In this document: positions 7,487 through 14,337 of the stretch, piece after piece
Layout: every line of letters starts with the position of its first letter
Numbering within the stretch: the first letter of the stretch is position 1
Assembly: GCA_031264395.1 (NCBI GenBank)
Contig: JAISEB010000004.1
Coordinates: 1-14,560 of the forward strand
Length of the DNA stretch: 14,560 nucleotides
Direction: 5' to 3'
Source of the DNA: Treponema sp.
GTDB taxonomy: Bacteria; Spirochaetota; Spirochaetia; Treponematales; Breznakiellaceae
Made by a program: the position numbers and the translations under genes
Notes under the pieces: generated by a model
Databases searched by the model: none
What the model saw: the letters and a program-made list of their open reading frames with translations, nothing else
What the model was told of the DNA's origin: nothing

Positions 7487-8797
7487 TCAGAAACAGCTTG
7501 CAATAGCCCCCTCAACCGCGGCAAGTTCCGGATCGATAACCGCGACAGGATCGGCTTTTTCCTGAAGGGCAAGGAAGCGTTCAGGAACCGGTATGGACTG
7601 GCCTGTAGTCTTGACGATAAGACCAGGCTCCTTGGCAGGATGCCTGGTCGCGAGCACCACCGTATGAACCTGGCCGCTGTAGGCGCGGGACGCGGCGAAC
7701 TGTTCCGCGGCCGCAAAAGCCACCGCGGTATGCGAATCAAGGAAAACGCCGTATTTTTTCCACACCTTCTCCATGACCGCGAGGGTGGTTTTATCGTTTA
7801 TTGCCGCGGGATACACCATGTTCCGCATTACCGCCGGGGCTTCCTCGTAAAAGGAAACCATGCGCGCATAGTTTGAAGGATTTGTCACATCCAGAGCGGG
7901 CGAACAGGTGTGGATCAGCCGGTTAACCGTGAATTTTTCACCCTGGATAAGGCCGCCGAACGCGTTGTTGGCGTTCATGGCGGCAATGAAACCGTTAACC
8001 GGCATGCCGAATTTCCAGGCGTAAAGGCCGGCAATAAGATTGCCGAAATTCCCGGAAGGCACGCTGAAAACCAGTTCCCCCTGAACAATTTCCTTGATCC
8101 GCGTAAACGCGTAAAGATAATAGAAACTCTGCGGCAAAAGCCGTCCGGGATTAATGGCGTTCGCGCTGGTTATGCCGTAGCGTTCCGAAAAATCCCTGTC
8201 GTTGATCGTCTCGTTAATCAGCCGCTGGCAGTCGTCAAAGGTTCCCCTGATCTGTATGGGGATGATATTTCCCCCTCTGGGCACAAAACTTTCCGGATCA
8301 AGCCCCCGTATGGGGCCGGACGGGTAAAGAATCACGCAGACAATGCCCTCACGGCCGGCAAAGGCGCGGGCTATGCTTACCCCTGTGTCTCCCCGCGCCG
8401 CGGAAATGATCATCGCCCGGCCGGAATTTTTAAGCAGTTCCTCCATCACCGCGGCAAGAAAGGAGATGCCGAAGTCCTTGAAGACCCCGGTGGGCCCGTT
8501 GTACAGGTTAAGCAGGGAAATTTCGCCGTCAAGCTGCCGGAGTTCAGGCTCAAACCGGAAAGCGCTCTCGGCGACCCGCGACGCCGAAAAGGGATTAAGT
8601 TCACCCTGCAGCAACGCGGGAGCCAGTGTGCCCGCCAGTTCGGGAAAGGCGGTTTCCGAATCCATGTACAGAAAAAACTGCCGCAGATCCGGAATCATGG
8701 CCGGAACATAAAGTCCTCCCTCCGGGGGCAGACAATGGAGAACCGCCTCCTTAAACGACACCAAAGGCTCATTCGCCTGTGTGGATCTAAACTGCAT
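7487..8797 (-). CDS. thrC: Threonine synthase
   Basis: PLP-dependent cytoplasmic enzyme converting O-phospho-L-homoserine to L-threonine and phosphate, the last step of threonine synthesis. The 436-residue length matches the E. coli-type enzyme (428). PEGGLYVP (25-32) is the family's N-terminal signature; GPTGVFKDFG (101-110) carries the PLP lysine Lys107; SAARGDTG (132-139) is the phosphate-binding loop; and SVPSGNFGNLIAG (245-257) binds the cofactor. In the phosphate loop the usual serine of TSGDTG is replaced by Arg135, a deviation worth noting, though the rest of the loop is intact. AGAGG stands 4 nt before the ATG. The nitroreductase stop lies 41 nt upstream, suggesting co-transcription. 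No threonine attenuator or leader peptide was seen in that short gap. The long plus-strand frames over this gene are shadows. Confidence 0.95.
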   Translation of the reverse strand: MQFRSTQANEPLVSFKEAVLHCLPPEGGLYVPAMIPDLRQFFLYMDSETAFPELAGTLAPALLQGELNPFSASRVAESAFRFEPELRQLDGEISLLNLYNGPTGVFKDFGISFLAAVMEELLKNSGRAMIISAARGDTGVSIARAFAGREGIVCVILYPSGPIRGLDPESFVPRGGNIIPIQIRGTFDDCQRLINETINDRDFSERYGITSANAINPGRLLPQSFYYLYAFTRIKEIVQGELVFSVPSGNFGNLIAGLYAWKFGMPVNGFIAAMNANNAFGGLIQGEKFTVNRLIHTCSPALDVTNPSNYARMVSFYEEAPAVMRNMVYPAAINDKTTLAVMEKVWKKYGVFLDSHTAVAFAAAEQFAASRAYSGQVHTVVLATRHPAKEPGLIVKTTGQSIPVPERFLALQEKADPVAVIDPELAAVEGAIASCF

Positions 8798-8838
8798 AAC
8801 GCCTCTTTTTAATTTTCGGAACCTGAAGCCTCCCGACT

Positions 8839-9384
8839 CTATTTGTAACTGACCAGTTCATTCGCCGCTTTCCTGGCGGATGCAGCGCTTACCGCATCGG
8901 CTCCGGCCTGTACCCTTCCCACCCGGACCAAAATAACGGCGCTGTGTCCCGAAGGAAGCCCCACGTCGCCTTTGAGATTCTGGTTAAGGGCATCTATGGG
9001 GCCGGTATAAAGACGGGAACCGTAACCCAGCGCCTGGGCCGCAAGGTAGATATTCTCCGCCGCAAGGGCGCAGTCCAGAAATTCCCGCTGGCCGCCCGCC
9101 GTGGAAATAACGATAAGGACATTCCCCTCTACAATGTTCGAAACAATGCGTTTTGCCAGCGCCTGGTTTCTCACCACCGTAAAATGCCAAGGCTGCCGGT
9201 TGGAGGCGCTGGGCGCCCGGACTCCCGCCTGAAGGATTTGATCCAGATCGGAACGGCTTATGTCCCCGGCGGTGAAATTCCGCGCCGCGTAGTGGTTAAC
9301 AATAGCCTTAAGACCGGGATTTTCCTGGCTGAAAGCGGGAAACACGAAAAAAAACATCATACATATACCCAAGAATTTTTTCAT
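8839..9384 (-). CDS. Nitroreductase-family flavoprotein with signal peptide
   Basis: Predicted FMN-dependent NAD(P)H oxidoreductase fold of the nitroreductase family; the substrate is unknown. A frame-compatible ATG exists at 9396, but GGAGG (9394-9390) sits exactly 5 nt before the ATG at 9384, so the protein is taken as 181 residues starting MKKFLG. That start gives a classic signal peptide: MKK, a hydrophobic core (FLGICMMFFFVFPA), then AFS before QENP, with no lipobox cysteine. Family features follow: the FMN-binding R-NF/S region (HYAARNF), APSASNRQPWHFTVV (the central nitroreductase signature), and CALAAENIYLAAQALGYGS near the middle. Export is unusual for a family that is normally cytoplasmic. 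It is shorter than typical members (about 200-220). It begins the minus-strand group leading into thrC and is divergent from the DUF1538 gene. Confidence 0.88.
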   Translation of the reverse strand: MKKFLGICMMFFFVFPAFSQENPGLKAIVNHYAARNFTAGDISRSDLDQILQAGVRAPSASNRQPWHFTVVRNQALAKRIVSNIVEGNVLIVISTAGGQREFLDCALAAENIYLAAQALGYGSRLYTGPIDALNQNLKGDVGLPSGHSAVILVRVGRVQAGADAVSAASARKAANELVSYK

Positions 9385-9404
9385 CGCTGCCTCCATATCG
9401 TATA

Positions 9405-9440
9405 TTTTATCTATAGTATAACGAATTTATACAATGAGAG
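9405..9440 (-). promoter_or_regulatory. AT-rich promoter region of the nitroreductase gene
   Basis: On the minus strand TATACT (9420-9415) is a near-consensus -10. A start near 9408 would give a leader of about 24 nt containing the GGAGG. The -35 at normal spacing is poor (TTCCCT), so the match rests on the -10. The rest of the 9397-9566 gap holds the opposing promoter and no convincing gene. Confidence 0.4.
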
Positions 9441-9522
9441 GGAAGCCGGAATGGATAAACGGCGGGCCGTTCCCGCGGCGCGGATTTCATTTAACGGTTT
9501 CAAATGTACGTTTTTGCATACA

Positions 9523-9532
9523 CAATCGATTG
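9523..9532. promoter_or_regulatory. Perfect palindrome CAATCGATTG over a -35 box
   Basis: This 10-bp perfect palindrome overlaps the first three bases of the TTGATT -35 element (9530-9535) of the DUF1538 gene. Its position suits a repressor or activator site for the DUF1538/PII-like operon. No regulator is identified. Confidence 0.35.
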
Positions 9533-9558
9533 ATTTTGGACCCGGAGCATGGTATACT
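9530..9558 (+). promoter_or_regulatory. Sigma-70-type promoter of the DUF1538/PII-like operon
   Basis: TTGATT (9530-9535) and TATACT (9553-9558) are 17 nt apart, close to the bacterial consensus. The predicted start at about 9564-9566 falls 1-3 nt before the ATG at 9567, leaving almost no leader and excluding the upstream ATG at 9549. Confidence 0.6.
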
Positions 9559-9566
9559 TACTTTCA

Positions 9567-11105
9567 ATGAATAAAGTTCTTAGAGAAAAAATAATGGAAG
9601 CATTTACGTCCGTGCTTCCGATCACCATCATTGTCCTTATCGCCAGCGTTATTTTGGTACCCATGCCGGCCGGAACCATATTAATGTTCCTTACCGGGGC
9701 GGGCCTTCTGGTAGTCGGGATGGGGTTCTTTACGCTGGGAGCCGACATGGCCATGATGCCCATGGGAGAAGGCATAGGCGTTGAACTAACCCGGTCTTCA
9801 AATCTTTTTATCGCCCTCTTTGTCAGCTTCGTCATGGGGGTTATTATCACCGTTGCGGAACCGGATCTTCAGGTTCTTGCCCAGCAGGTTCCTTCGGTTC
9901 CCAGCCTTACCCTTATCTTCACCGTCGCCTGCGGTGTGGGTTTATTTCTGGTAATAGCGGTGCTCCGTATCTTCTTTGCCATACGGCTTTCGGTTCTGTT
10001 GATTATTTTTTACCTGGGGATTTTTATTCTTGCCAAATTTACTCCCGCCAATTTCGTTCCCGTCGCCTTTGATTCGGGCGGGGTTACCACGGGCCCAATA
10101 ACGGTTCCTTTCATTCTTTCCATGGGCGTCGGCGTCGCCTCCATACGCGGCGACAAAAGTTCCCAGGAAGACAGCTTCGGCCTTGTCGCCCTGTGCAGCA
10201 TAGGACCCATTCTGGCGGTCTTCCTGCTGGGAATCTTTTACAATCCTTCGGGAGCCCAGGTGGCGGGCGTGGAAGTTTCCCATGTGTCCACTTCCCGCGA
10301 TGTGGTCGAGGCTTTCGCCTTTGAGCTTCCCCATTTCGCGAAAGATGTATCCCTTGCCATGGGAGCCATCATCATATTCTTCTTCATCTTCCAGGTTGCC
10401 TCCCGCCGGTATAAACGGCACCAGCTGGGCCGTATTTTCATAGGGTTTATTTACACCTTTATCGGGCTGGTGGTGTTCCTTACCGGGGTAGACGTCGGCT
10501 TTATTCCCGTGGGCCAGCTTCTGGGTTCCATGCTGTCCGCTTCTCCCTTCAAGTGGATCCTTGTGCCTCTGGGACTGGTCATCGGCTACTTCATAGTCGC
10601 CGCCGAACCCGCTGTTCATGTGCTTAACAAACAGGTAGAAGAGATCACCTCGGGGGCCATACCACAAAAGATGATGAACAAGGGCCTTTCCATCGGCATG
10701 GCCATAGCGCTGGCGATAACCATGTTCCGCATCCTTACCGGGCTTCCCATCATGTGGATACTCGTACCGGGCTACGCGTTTGCCATTATCCTGACCTTTT
10801 TTGTGCCGCCCATTTTTACCGGCATTGCCTTTGACTCAGGCGGCGTCTGTTCCGGTCCCATGACAAGCACCTTCCTCCTCCCCCTTGCCATGGGCACCTG
10901 CGAAGGTGTAAAGGGCGATCTCATGACCGATGCGTTCGGCATCGTGGCAATGGTAGCCATGACGCCGCTTATCATCATACAGCTCATGGGCCTGCTCTAT
11001 GTATTCAAGACCAAAAAGGCGGAATTGGCCGTCGTACCGGCGGAAGCCGAGGGTATTGCCGAAGCGGGCGAGATTACAGTATTTGAGGATCCTTCCAATG
11101 AATAA
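9567..11105 (+). CDS. DUF1538-family membrane protein, two fused repeats
   Basis: Polytopic inner-membrane protein of about 512 residues (MNKV start), made of two homologous halves about 250 residues apart. Each half contains a VAEPDLQVL-type helix (EP near 97 and 346) and a loop FDSGGV-(T/C)-(T/S)-GP (starting near 168 and 422), followed by a glycine-rich segment ending in D-(S/A)-FG-(L/I)-VA. The paired arrangement resembles transporters with an internal repeat. To my knowledge, a separate-subunit DUF1538 pair (UmpAB) from Halomonas was reported as a sodium/proton antiporter, so cation transport is a reasonable guess, not shown here. The family N-terminus (LREKIMEAFTSVLPI) fits the ATG at 9567; an ATG at 9549 would precede the predicted transcription start and overlap the -10. 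No good Shine-Dalgarno precedes 9567. The 3' end overlaps the PII-like gene by 8 nt, implying coupled translation. Confidence 0.88.
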   Translation: MNKVLREKIMEAFTSVLPITIIVLIASVILVPMPAGTILMFLTGAGLLVVGMGFFTLGADMAMMPMGEGIGVELTRSSNLFIALFVSFVMGVIITVAEPDLQVLAQQVPSVPSLTLIFTVACGVGLFLVIAVLRIFFAIRLSVLLIIFYLGIFILAKFTPANFVPVAFDSGGVTTGPITVPFILSMGVGVASIRGDKSSQEDSFGLVALCSIGPILAVFLLGIFYNPSGAQVAGVEVSHVSTSRDVVEAFAFELPHFAKDVSLAMGAIIIFFFIFQVASRRYKRHQLGRIFIGFIYTFIGLVVFLTGVDVGFIPVGQLLGSMLSASPFKWILVPLGLVIGYFIVAAEPAVHVLNKQVEEITSGAIPQKMMNKGLSIGMAIALAITMFRILTGLPIMWILVPGYAFAIILTFFVPPIFTGIAFDSGGVCSGPMTSTFLLPLAMGTCEGVKGDLMTDAFGIVAMVAMTPLIIIQLMGLLYVFKTKKAELAVVPAEAEGIAEAGEITVFEDPSNE

Positions 11106-11961
11106 GAAAAAACCGCTGGATGCGCTGTTCGCCAGGCTGGCTTCAAAATTCATACAGAACCGGCCCTCCCGGCCCGTACAGCCGGGGCTTCCTTCAAAGC
11201 CCGCCCTGCCCACGCTCAAACTTATTTTTTTCATCGTGGACTGGAGCAAGGTTCAGGCCATTTCCGACGTCTTTACAGAAGAAAAAGTCCGGTTTCATTT
11301 CATCAGCAAAGGCCGGGGAACGGCAAGTTCGGATATTCTTGATCTTCTGGGAATAGGGTCAAGCGAAAAAGCGGTTATCCTCTGCCTGGAACAGGCGGTT
11401 ATGGCGCCTGTCCTGCTTAAAGAAGTGCGAAAAAAACTTGGTTTCCACAATCCGGGCGTTGGAATCGCCTTTACCGTGCCTCTTTCGGGGATCAACAACC
11501 CCATACTCAGGGTTTTTAAGGAAAGCATTTATAAAAATGAAAAAATAACGGCGGAAGACGAAACTGAAAACGCGGAAAATGCGGAAAACACGGAAAAACA
11601 ACCGCCGGCGCAGGCACAGATGGAAATGGAAAAGGAGACAGTAATGGGCGAAATCAGATACGATCTTATCATTGCGATCATAAATCACGGCTATACCGAT
11701 GAATTTATGACCACGGCAAGAAAGGCGGGGGCATCAGGCGGTACGGTAATAAGCGCGCGGGGACTTGCCCACGAAGGTCCGGTAAAATTCTTTGGTATTT
11801 CCGTTCAGGATGAAAAAGAAATTGTCATTATTCTTACCAACCGGGAAAGGAAAATAGCCATTATGCAGGAGGTAAGCAGCGCCCACGGCATCGCCTCCGG
11901 GGCCGAAGGGATCATCTTCTCCCTGCCGGTAGACACCGTAATGGGCCTGAATTTTGAATAG
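11098..11961 (+). CDS. Tandem PII-like signalling protein
   Basis: A 287-residue cytoplasmic protein with two PII-like domains. Domain 1 (about 39-135) has LKLIFFIVDW, a T-loop-like region ending KGRGTASSDILDLLGIG (71-87) and AVILCLEQ. Domain 2 (about 187-285) has YDLIIAIINHG, ISARGLAHEG (218-227) and EIVIILTNRE. They are joined by an acidic, glutamate/asparagine/glutamine-rich linker (about 148-182). PII proteins sense nucleotides or metabolites and bind membrane transporters, so the overlapping DUF1538 gene is the likely partner; this is inferred from context. GAGGA 8 nt before the ATG at 11098 supports the start, which overlaps the DUF1538 stop. The frame is open further upstream, but that part is shadow. 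The ligand is not predictable. An internal ribosome site precedes domain 2 (separate entry). Confidence 0.85.
   Translation: MNKKKPLDALFARLASKFIQNRPSRPVQPGLPSKPALPTLKLIFFIVDWSKVQAISDVFTEEKVRFHFISKGRGTASSDILDLLGIGSSEKAVILCLEQAVMAPVLLKEVRKKLGFHNPGVGIAFTVPLSGINNPILRVFKESIYKNEKITAEDETENAENAENTEKQPPAQAQMEMEKETVMGEIRYDLIIAIINHGYTDEFMTTARKAGASGGTVISARGLAHEGPVKFFGISVQDEKEIVIILTNRERKIAIMQEVSSAHGIASGAEGIIFSLPVDTVMGLNFE
11632..11646 (+). promoter_or_regulatory. Internal ribosome binding site and in-frame ATG in the PII-like gene
   Basis: AAGGAG (11632-11637) is followed after 6 nt by an in-frame ATG (11644, codon 183), exactly at the end of the linker and 4 codons before the second PII-like domain (MGEIRYDL). 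Strength and spacing are better than for several genuine starts in this window. It would yield a 105-residue stand-alone PII-like protein. Confidence 0.5.
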
Positions 11962-11996
11962 CGGCGTTTGTAAAACGCGATTATCCGGATTCCGGC

Positions 11997-12024
11997 TTTA
12001 CTTTGCCGGGGAAATTGGTATATT
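11997..12024 (+). promoter_or_regulatory. Candidate promoter of the LysM-like lipoprotein gene
   Basis: TTTACT (11997-12002) and TATATT (12019-12024) with a 16-nt spacer lie in the 84-nt gap after the PII-like gene. The predicted start near 12031 leaves a short leader with AGGAG (12035-12039), 6 nt before the ATG. Confidence 0.4.
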
Positions 12025-12045
12025 GTTTAGATATAGGAGTCGTAC

Positions 12046-12561
12046 ATGAAAAATATAGTCGTATTCATGCTGATAGCTTTTTCCCTTGCGCTGGTTGTGG
12101 TATCCTGCGCGACCCAGCCCGAACCTGCGCCCGCACCGCAGCCGGTTCAGGAATCGCCGCCGCCTCCCCCTCCTCCCCCGCCGCCGCCGCCCGCTCCGGA
12201 GCCGGAACCGGCCTTTGAGGCAGTGTATGAACAGCATGCCACGGCTCTGATCCTTGACGGTGCAAAATCCTATGCCGTTGTCAGGACCGACACTCTTTCA
12301 AGGATAACCAGGGCCAATTACGGGGCCAACAACGGGTATTTCTTCCCCATCATCATGCTTGCCTCCCGTGAAACGGTAACCGATCCCGATCTGATCAAGC
12401 CGGGAATGAATTTGACCATCCCCGATCTTCAGAAAAACCTTGATGATCCGGGAGCCAGACTGCGGATTAAAGATTTCCTCAATGAAATCGCCGACGTTTA
12501 CAACCGGAAGGGCAGGACCGAAACAAGGGACAGGCTAAGAGCACTGGCCTCATCGCTATAA
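12046..12561 (+). CDS. Proline-rich lipoprotein with LysM-like domain
   Basis: Predicted envelope lipoprotein of 171 residues. Residues 1-20 form a signal peptide (MKNIVVF, hydrophobic core) ending VVVS before Cys21, a relaxed lipobox of the kind spirochaetes use. A proline-rich tether follows, including 12 consecutive prolines (near 39-50) encoded by mixed codons, then PEPEP. Residues about 73-127 (YAVVRTDTLSRITRANYG to IKPGMNLTIPD) look like a LysM module, with the internal residues that usually contact peptidoglycan glycan. The C-terminus (DPGARLRIKDFLNEIADVYNRKG) is charged and helical. The layout suggests an outer- or inner-membrane anchor reaching through the periplasm to peptidoglycan. 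Good AGGAG ribosome site. metK starts 23 nt later and may be co-transcribed. LysM assignment is by pattern only. Confidence 0.82.
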   Translation: MKNIVVFMLIAFSLALVVVSCATQPEPAPAPQPVQESPPPPPPPPPPPPAPEPEPAFEAVYEQHATALILDGAKSYAVVRTDTLSRITRANYGANNGYFFPIIMLASRETVTDPDLIKPGMNLTIPDLQKNLDDPGARLRIKDFLNEIADVYNRKGRTETRDRLRALASSL

Positions 12562-12584
12562 ACAGACAAAACAGGGAAAACACC

Positions 12585-13751
12585 ATGGCGCGCCGCGTTT
12601 TTTTTACTTCCGAGTCTGTCGGGGAAGGACACCCCGACAAACTTTGCGATCAGGTCTCCGATGCGATTCTGGACGCCTGCCTCAAGGATGATCCGCAAAG
12701 CCGTGTTGCCTGCGAAACATTCGCCTCCACGTCCCTTGTACTTATAGGGGGGGAGATAACCACCAGTACCTTTGTAGATTTTCAGGATGTGGTCCGCAGG
12801 GTAGTCGGAGACATAGGCTACACGGACCCCGCTTACGGGCTTGATTTTCAGTCCATGGCGGTTCTGGATATGATACACAGCCAGTCCCCCGACATAAGCC
12901 AGGGCGTTTCCGGCGCGGGTCTTGATGAATACAAGGGAAAACAGGGCGCGGGGGATCAGGGCATGATGTTCGGCTTCGCCTGTGACGAAACGGCGGAACT
13001 CATGCCTCTTCCCATAATTCTGGCTCACAAGATCCTTATGCGGGCCGCGGAACTGCGGAAAAAGAAAACCATACCGTGGCTCAGGCCGGACGCCAAAAGC
13101 CAGGTAACGGTGGAATACGAAGACCGGAAGCCGGTGCGTATTGACGCGGTAGTGGTATCCCACCAGCATGACGACGGGATCTCCTATAACGAGATACGGG
13201 ATACCGTTATACGCGAAATTATCAGGCCTGTTCTGGAGCCGGCCGGTCTTCTTGACGAAAAAACCAAATACTTCATCAATCCAACCGGCCGTTTTGTGGT
13301 AGGGGGGCCTTTCGGCGATACCGGCCTTACGGGGCGGAAAATTATCGTGGATACCTATGGCGGCATGGGACGCCACGGAGGCGGGGCTTTTTCCGGCAAG
13401 GACCCCACCAAGGTGGACAGGTCCGCCGCCTATATGGCCCGTTACGCGGCCAAAAACATAGTCGCCGCCGGCCTTGCCAAACGCTGCGAACTGGAGCTTG
13501 CCTACGCCATAGGCGTTCCCTTCCCGGTTTCGGTCATGGTGGACACCTTCGGCACTTCGGCTGTTCCCGAAGACCGTATAGAGGGAGCGGTGTCCAGGGT
13601 GTTTGACCTTTCCCCCGCCGGAATCATTGAAACACTGAATCTCAGGCGCCCCATCTATCAAAGAACGGCCTCATACGGCCACTTTGGAAGGGAAGAATTT
13701 CCCTGGGAAAAAACCGACAAGATTGAAGAACTCAAACGGGCGGCAGGTTAA
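12585..13751 (+). CDS. metK: S-adenosylmethionine synthetase
   Basis: Cytoplasmic enzyme forming S-adenosylmethionine from methionine and ATP, the methyl donor of the cell. The 388-residue length matches the family (E. coli 384). GEGHPDKLCDQVSDA (13-27) supplies His16 and Asp18 at the ATP site; GAGDQGMMFGFA (121-132) is the first family signature; GGPFGDTGLTGRK and the glycine-rich GGMGRHGGGAFSGKDPTKVDRS form the phosphate-binding region. The start is supported by AGGGA 7 nt before the ATG. Only 23 nt separate it from the lipoprotein gene, so no SAM riboswitch fits in front of it. arfB follows after 42 nt. Nothing is missing or unusual in the protein. Confidence 0.98.
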   Translation: MARRVFFTSESVGEGHPDKLCDQVSDAILDACLKDDPQSRVACETFASTSLVLIGGEITTSTFVDFQDVVRRVVGDIGYTDPAYGLDFQSMAVLDMIHSQSPDISQGVSGAGLDEYKGKQGAGDQGMMFGFACDETAELMPLPIILAHKILMRAAELRKKKTIPWLRPDAKSQVTVEYEDRKPVRIDAVVVSHQHDDGISYNEIRDTVIREIIRPVLEPAGLLDEKTKYFINPTGRFVVGGPFGDTGLTGRKIIVDTYGGMGRHGGGAFSGKDPTKVDRSAAYMARYAAKNIVAAGLAKRCELELAYAIGVPFPVSVMVDTFGTSAVPEDRIEGAVSRVFDLSPAGIIETLNLRRPIYQRTASYGHFGREEFPWEKTDKIEELKRAAG

Positions 13752-13793
13752 GGACAGGCGCGCCGGGCGGCCGCCGTTAGCCCCGCGCATATC

Positions 13794-14210
13794 ATGAATG
13801 TCTCCGATCTTTACCTTTCCATCCGCGAAAATGCCGAAGCCTCGTTTTCACGTTCCGGCGGGCCGGGCGGGCAAAATGTCAACAAGGTTAACACAAAAGT
13901 AACGCTCCGTATTTCCGTAACGTCCCTGGCGGGACTTTCCGAAGCGGAGACAGCCCGCCTCCGGGAGCTTTTGGGAAACCGGATCACCTCGGACGATGAA
14001 ATCATCGTTGTATCAAGCGAAGAGCGTTCGCGCCGCGTCAACCTTGAACGGGCCTATGTCCGGCTGGAGGCCCTGATTGCCGGTTCGGCCCGGCTTCCCA
14101 AACGGCGGCGGCCGGTAAAACCCTCCCGGGCGGCGCGCGAAGAACGGCTTGCCTCCAAACGGCTCAACAGCCTGAAAAAAGCCCGCCGCCGCCTGAAACC
14201 CGAAGACTGA
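13794..14210 (+). CDS. arfB: Alternative ribosome-rescue factor / peptidyl-tRNA hydrolase
   Basis: Releases nascent chains from ribosomes stalled without a stop codon by hydrolysing peptidyl-tRNA. The 138-residue size matches ArfB/YaeJ (E. coli 140). The release-factor signature SGGPGGQNVNKVNTKVTLR (21-39) contains the catalytic GGQ (25-27). The C-terminal tail (about 100-138) is rich in arginine and lysine, as expected for the segment that enters the empty mRNA channel. Absence of release-factor codon-recognition domains separates it from PrfA/PrfB. No Shine-Dalgarno is visible before the ATG; a GC-rich stretch with GGCGCGCC and GGCGGCCGCC palindromes occupies the gap behind metK, so its translation start is weakly supported and coupling to metK is possible. 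Confidence 0.93.
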   Translation: MNVSDLYLSIRENAEASFSRSGGPGGQNVNKVNTKVTLRISVTSLAGLSEAETARLRELLGNRITSDDEIIVVSSEERSRRVNLERAYVRLEALIAGSARLPKRRRPVKPSRAAREERLASKRLNSLKKARRRLKPED

Positions 14211-14218
14211 GCCTCCGC

Positions 14219-14244
14219 GCGGCAAGTGATGCCGCCCTGTTTTG
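14219..14244 (+). terminator. Weak terminator-like hairpin after arfB
   Basis: Stem GCGGCA (14219-14224) / TGCCGC (14230-14235) with a 5-nt loop lies 8 nt after the arfB stop and is followed by CCTGTTTTG. The T-run is short, so termination may be partial. Confidence 0.4.
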
Positions 14245-14280
14245 CGGGTGGTATTCTGAATTCAAAACAACCACAGACGG

Positions 14281-14337
14281 CACGGACCAACACGGACAAA
14301 ACATATATTTGAAACTAAAAAAGTCCGTTCTGTCCGT
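14281..14337. repeat. CGGAC repeat cluster, two direct and two inverted copies
   Basis: CACGGAC occurs at 14281-14287 and 14291-14297 (10-nt period), and its inverted form GTCCGT at 14323-14328 and 14332-14337 (9-nt period). The pairs face each other across an AT-rich centre (about 14298-14322). The last copy touches the -35 box of the promoter at 14337-14365. The arrangement suits a multi-site operator or a hairpin. Confidence 0.55.

Noticed and set aside
6709..7876. Long plus-strand frames opposite mscS and the end of thrC
   Set aside because: Antisense to the MscS and threonine synthase genes; composition reflects their reverse complement.
7910..8812. 300-codon plus-strand frame opposite thrC
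   Set aside because: Antisense shadow of a gene with clear catalytic motifs; translated sequence shows no domain and is basic and low in hydrophobics.
9434..9574. Plus-strand 46-codon reading frame in the nitroreductase/DUF1538 gap
   Set aside because: No Shine-Dalgarno, no recognisable features, runs through the promoter and overlaps the DUF1538 start.
11964..11978. Hairpin after the PII-like gene (GCGTTT/AAACGC) as a terminator
   Set aside because: Three-nt loop, AT-rich weak stem and no T-run; not convincing.
12562..12584. SAM riboswitch before metK
   Set aside because: The gap is only 23 nt and contains no fold; a riboswitch cannot fit there.
12498..13661. 387-codon minus-strand frame opposite metK
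   Set aside because: Shadow produced by the GC-rich codon pattern of metK; no recognisable motif.
13757..13775. Adjacent GGCGCGCC and GGCGGCCGCC palindromes between metK and arfB
   Set aside because: Such palindromes arise easily in GC-rich sequence; they match common restriction sites but nothing else suggests a cloning artefact or a regulatory role.
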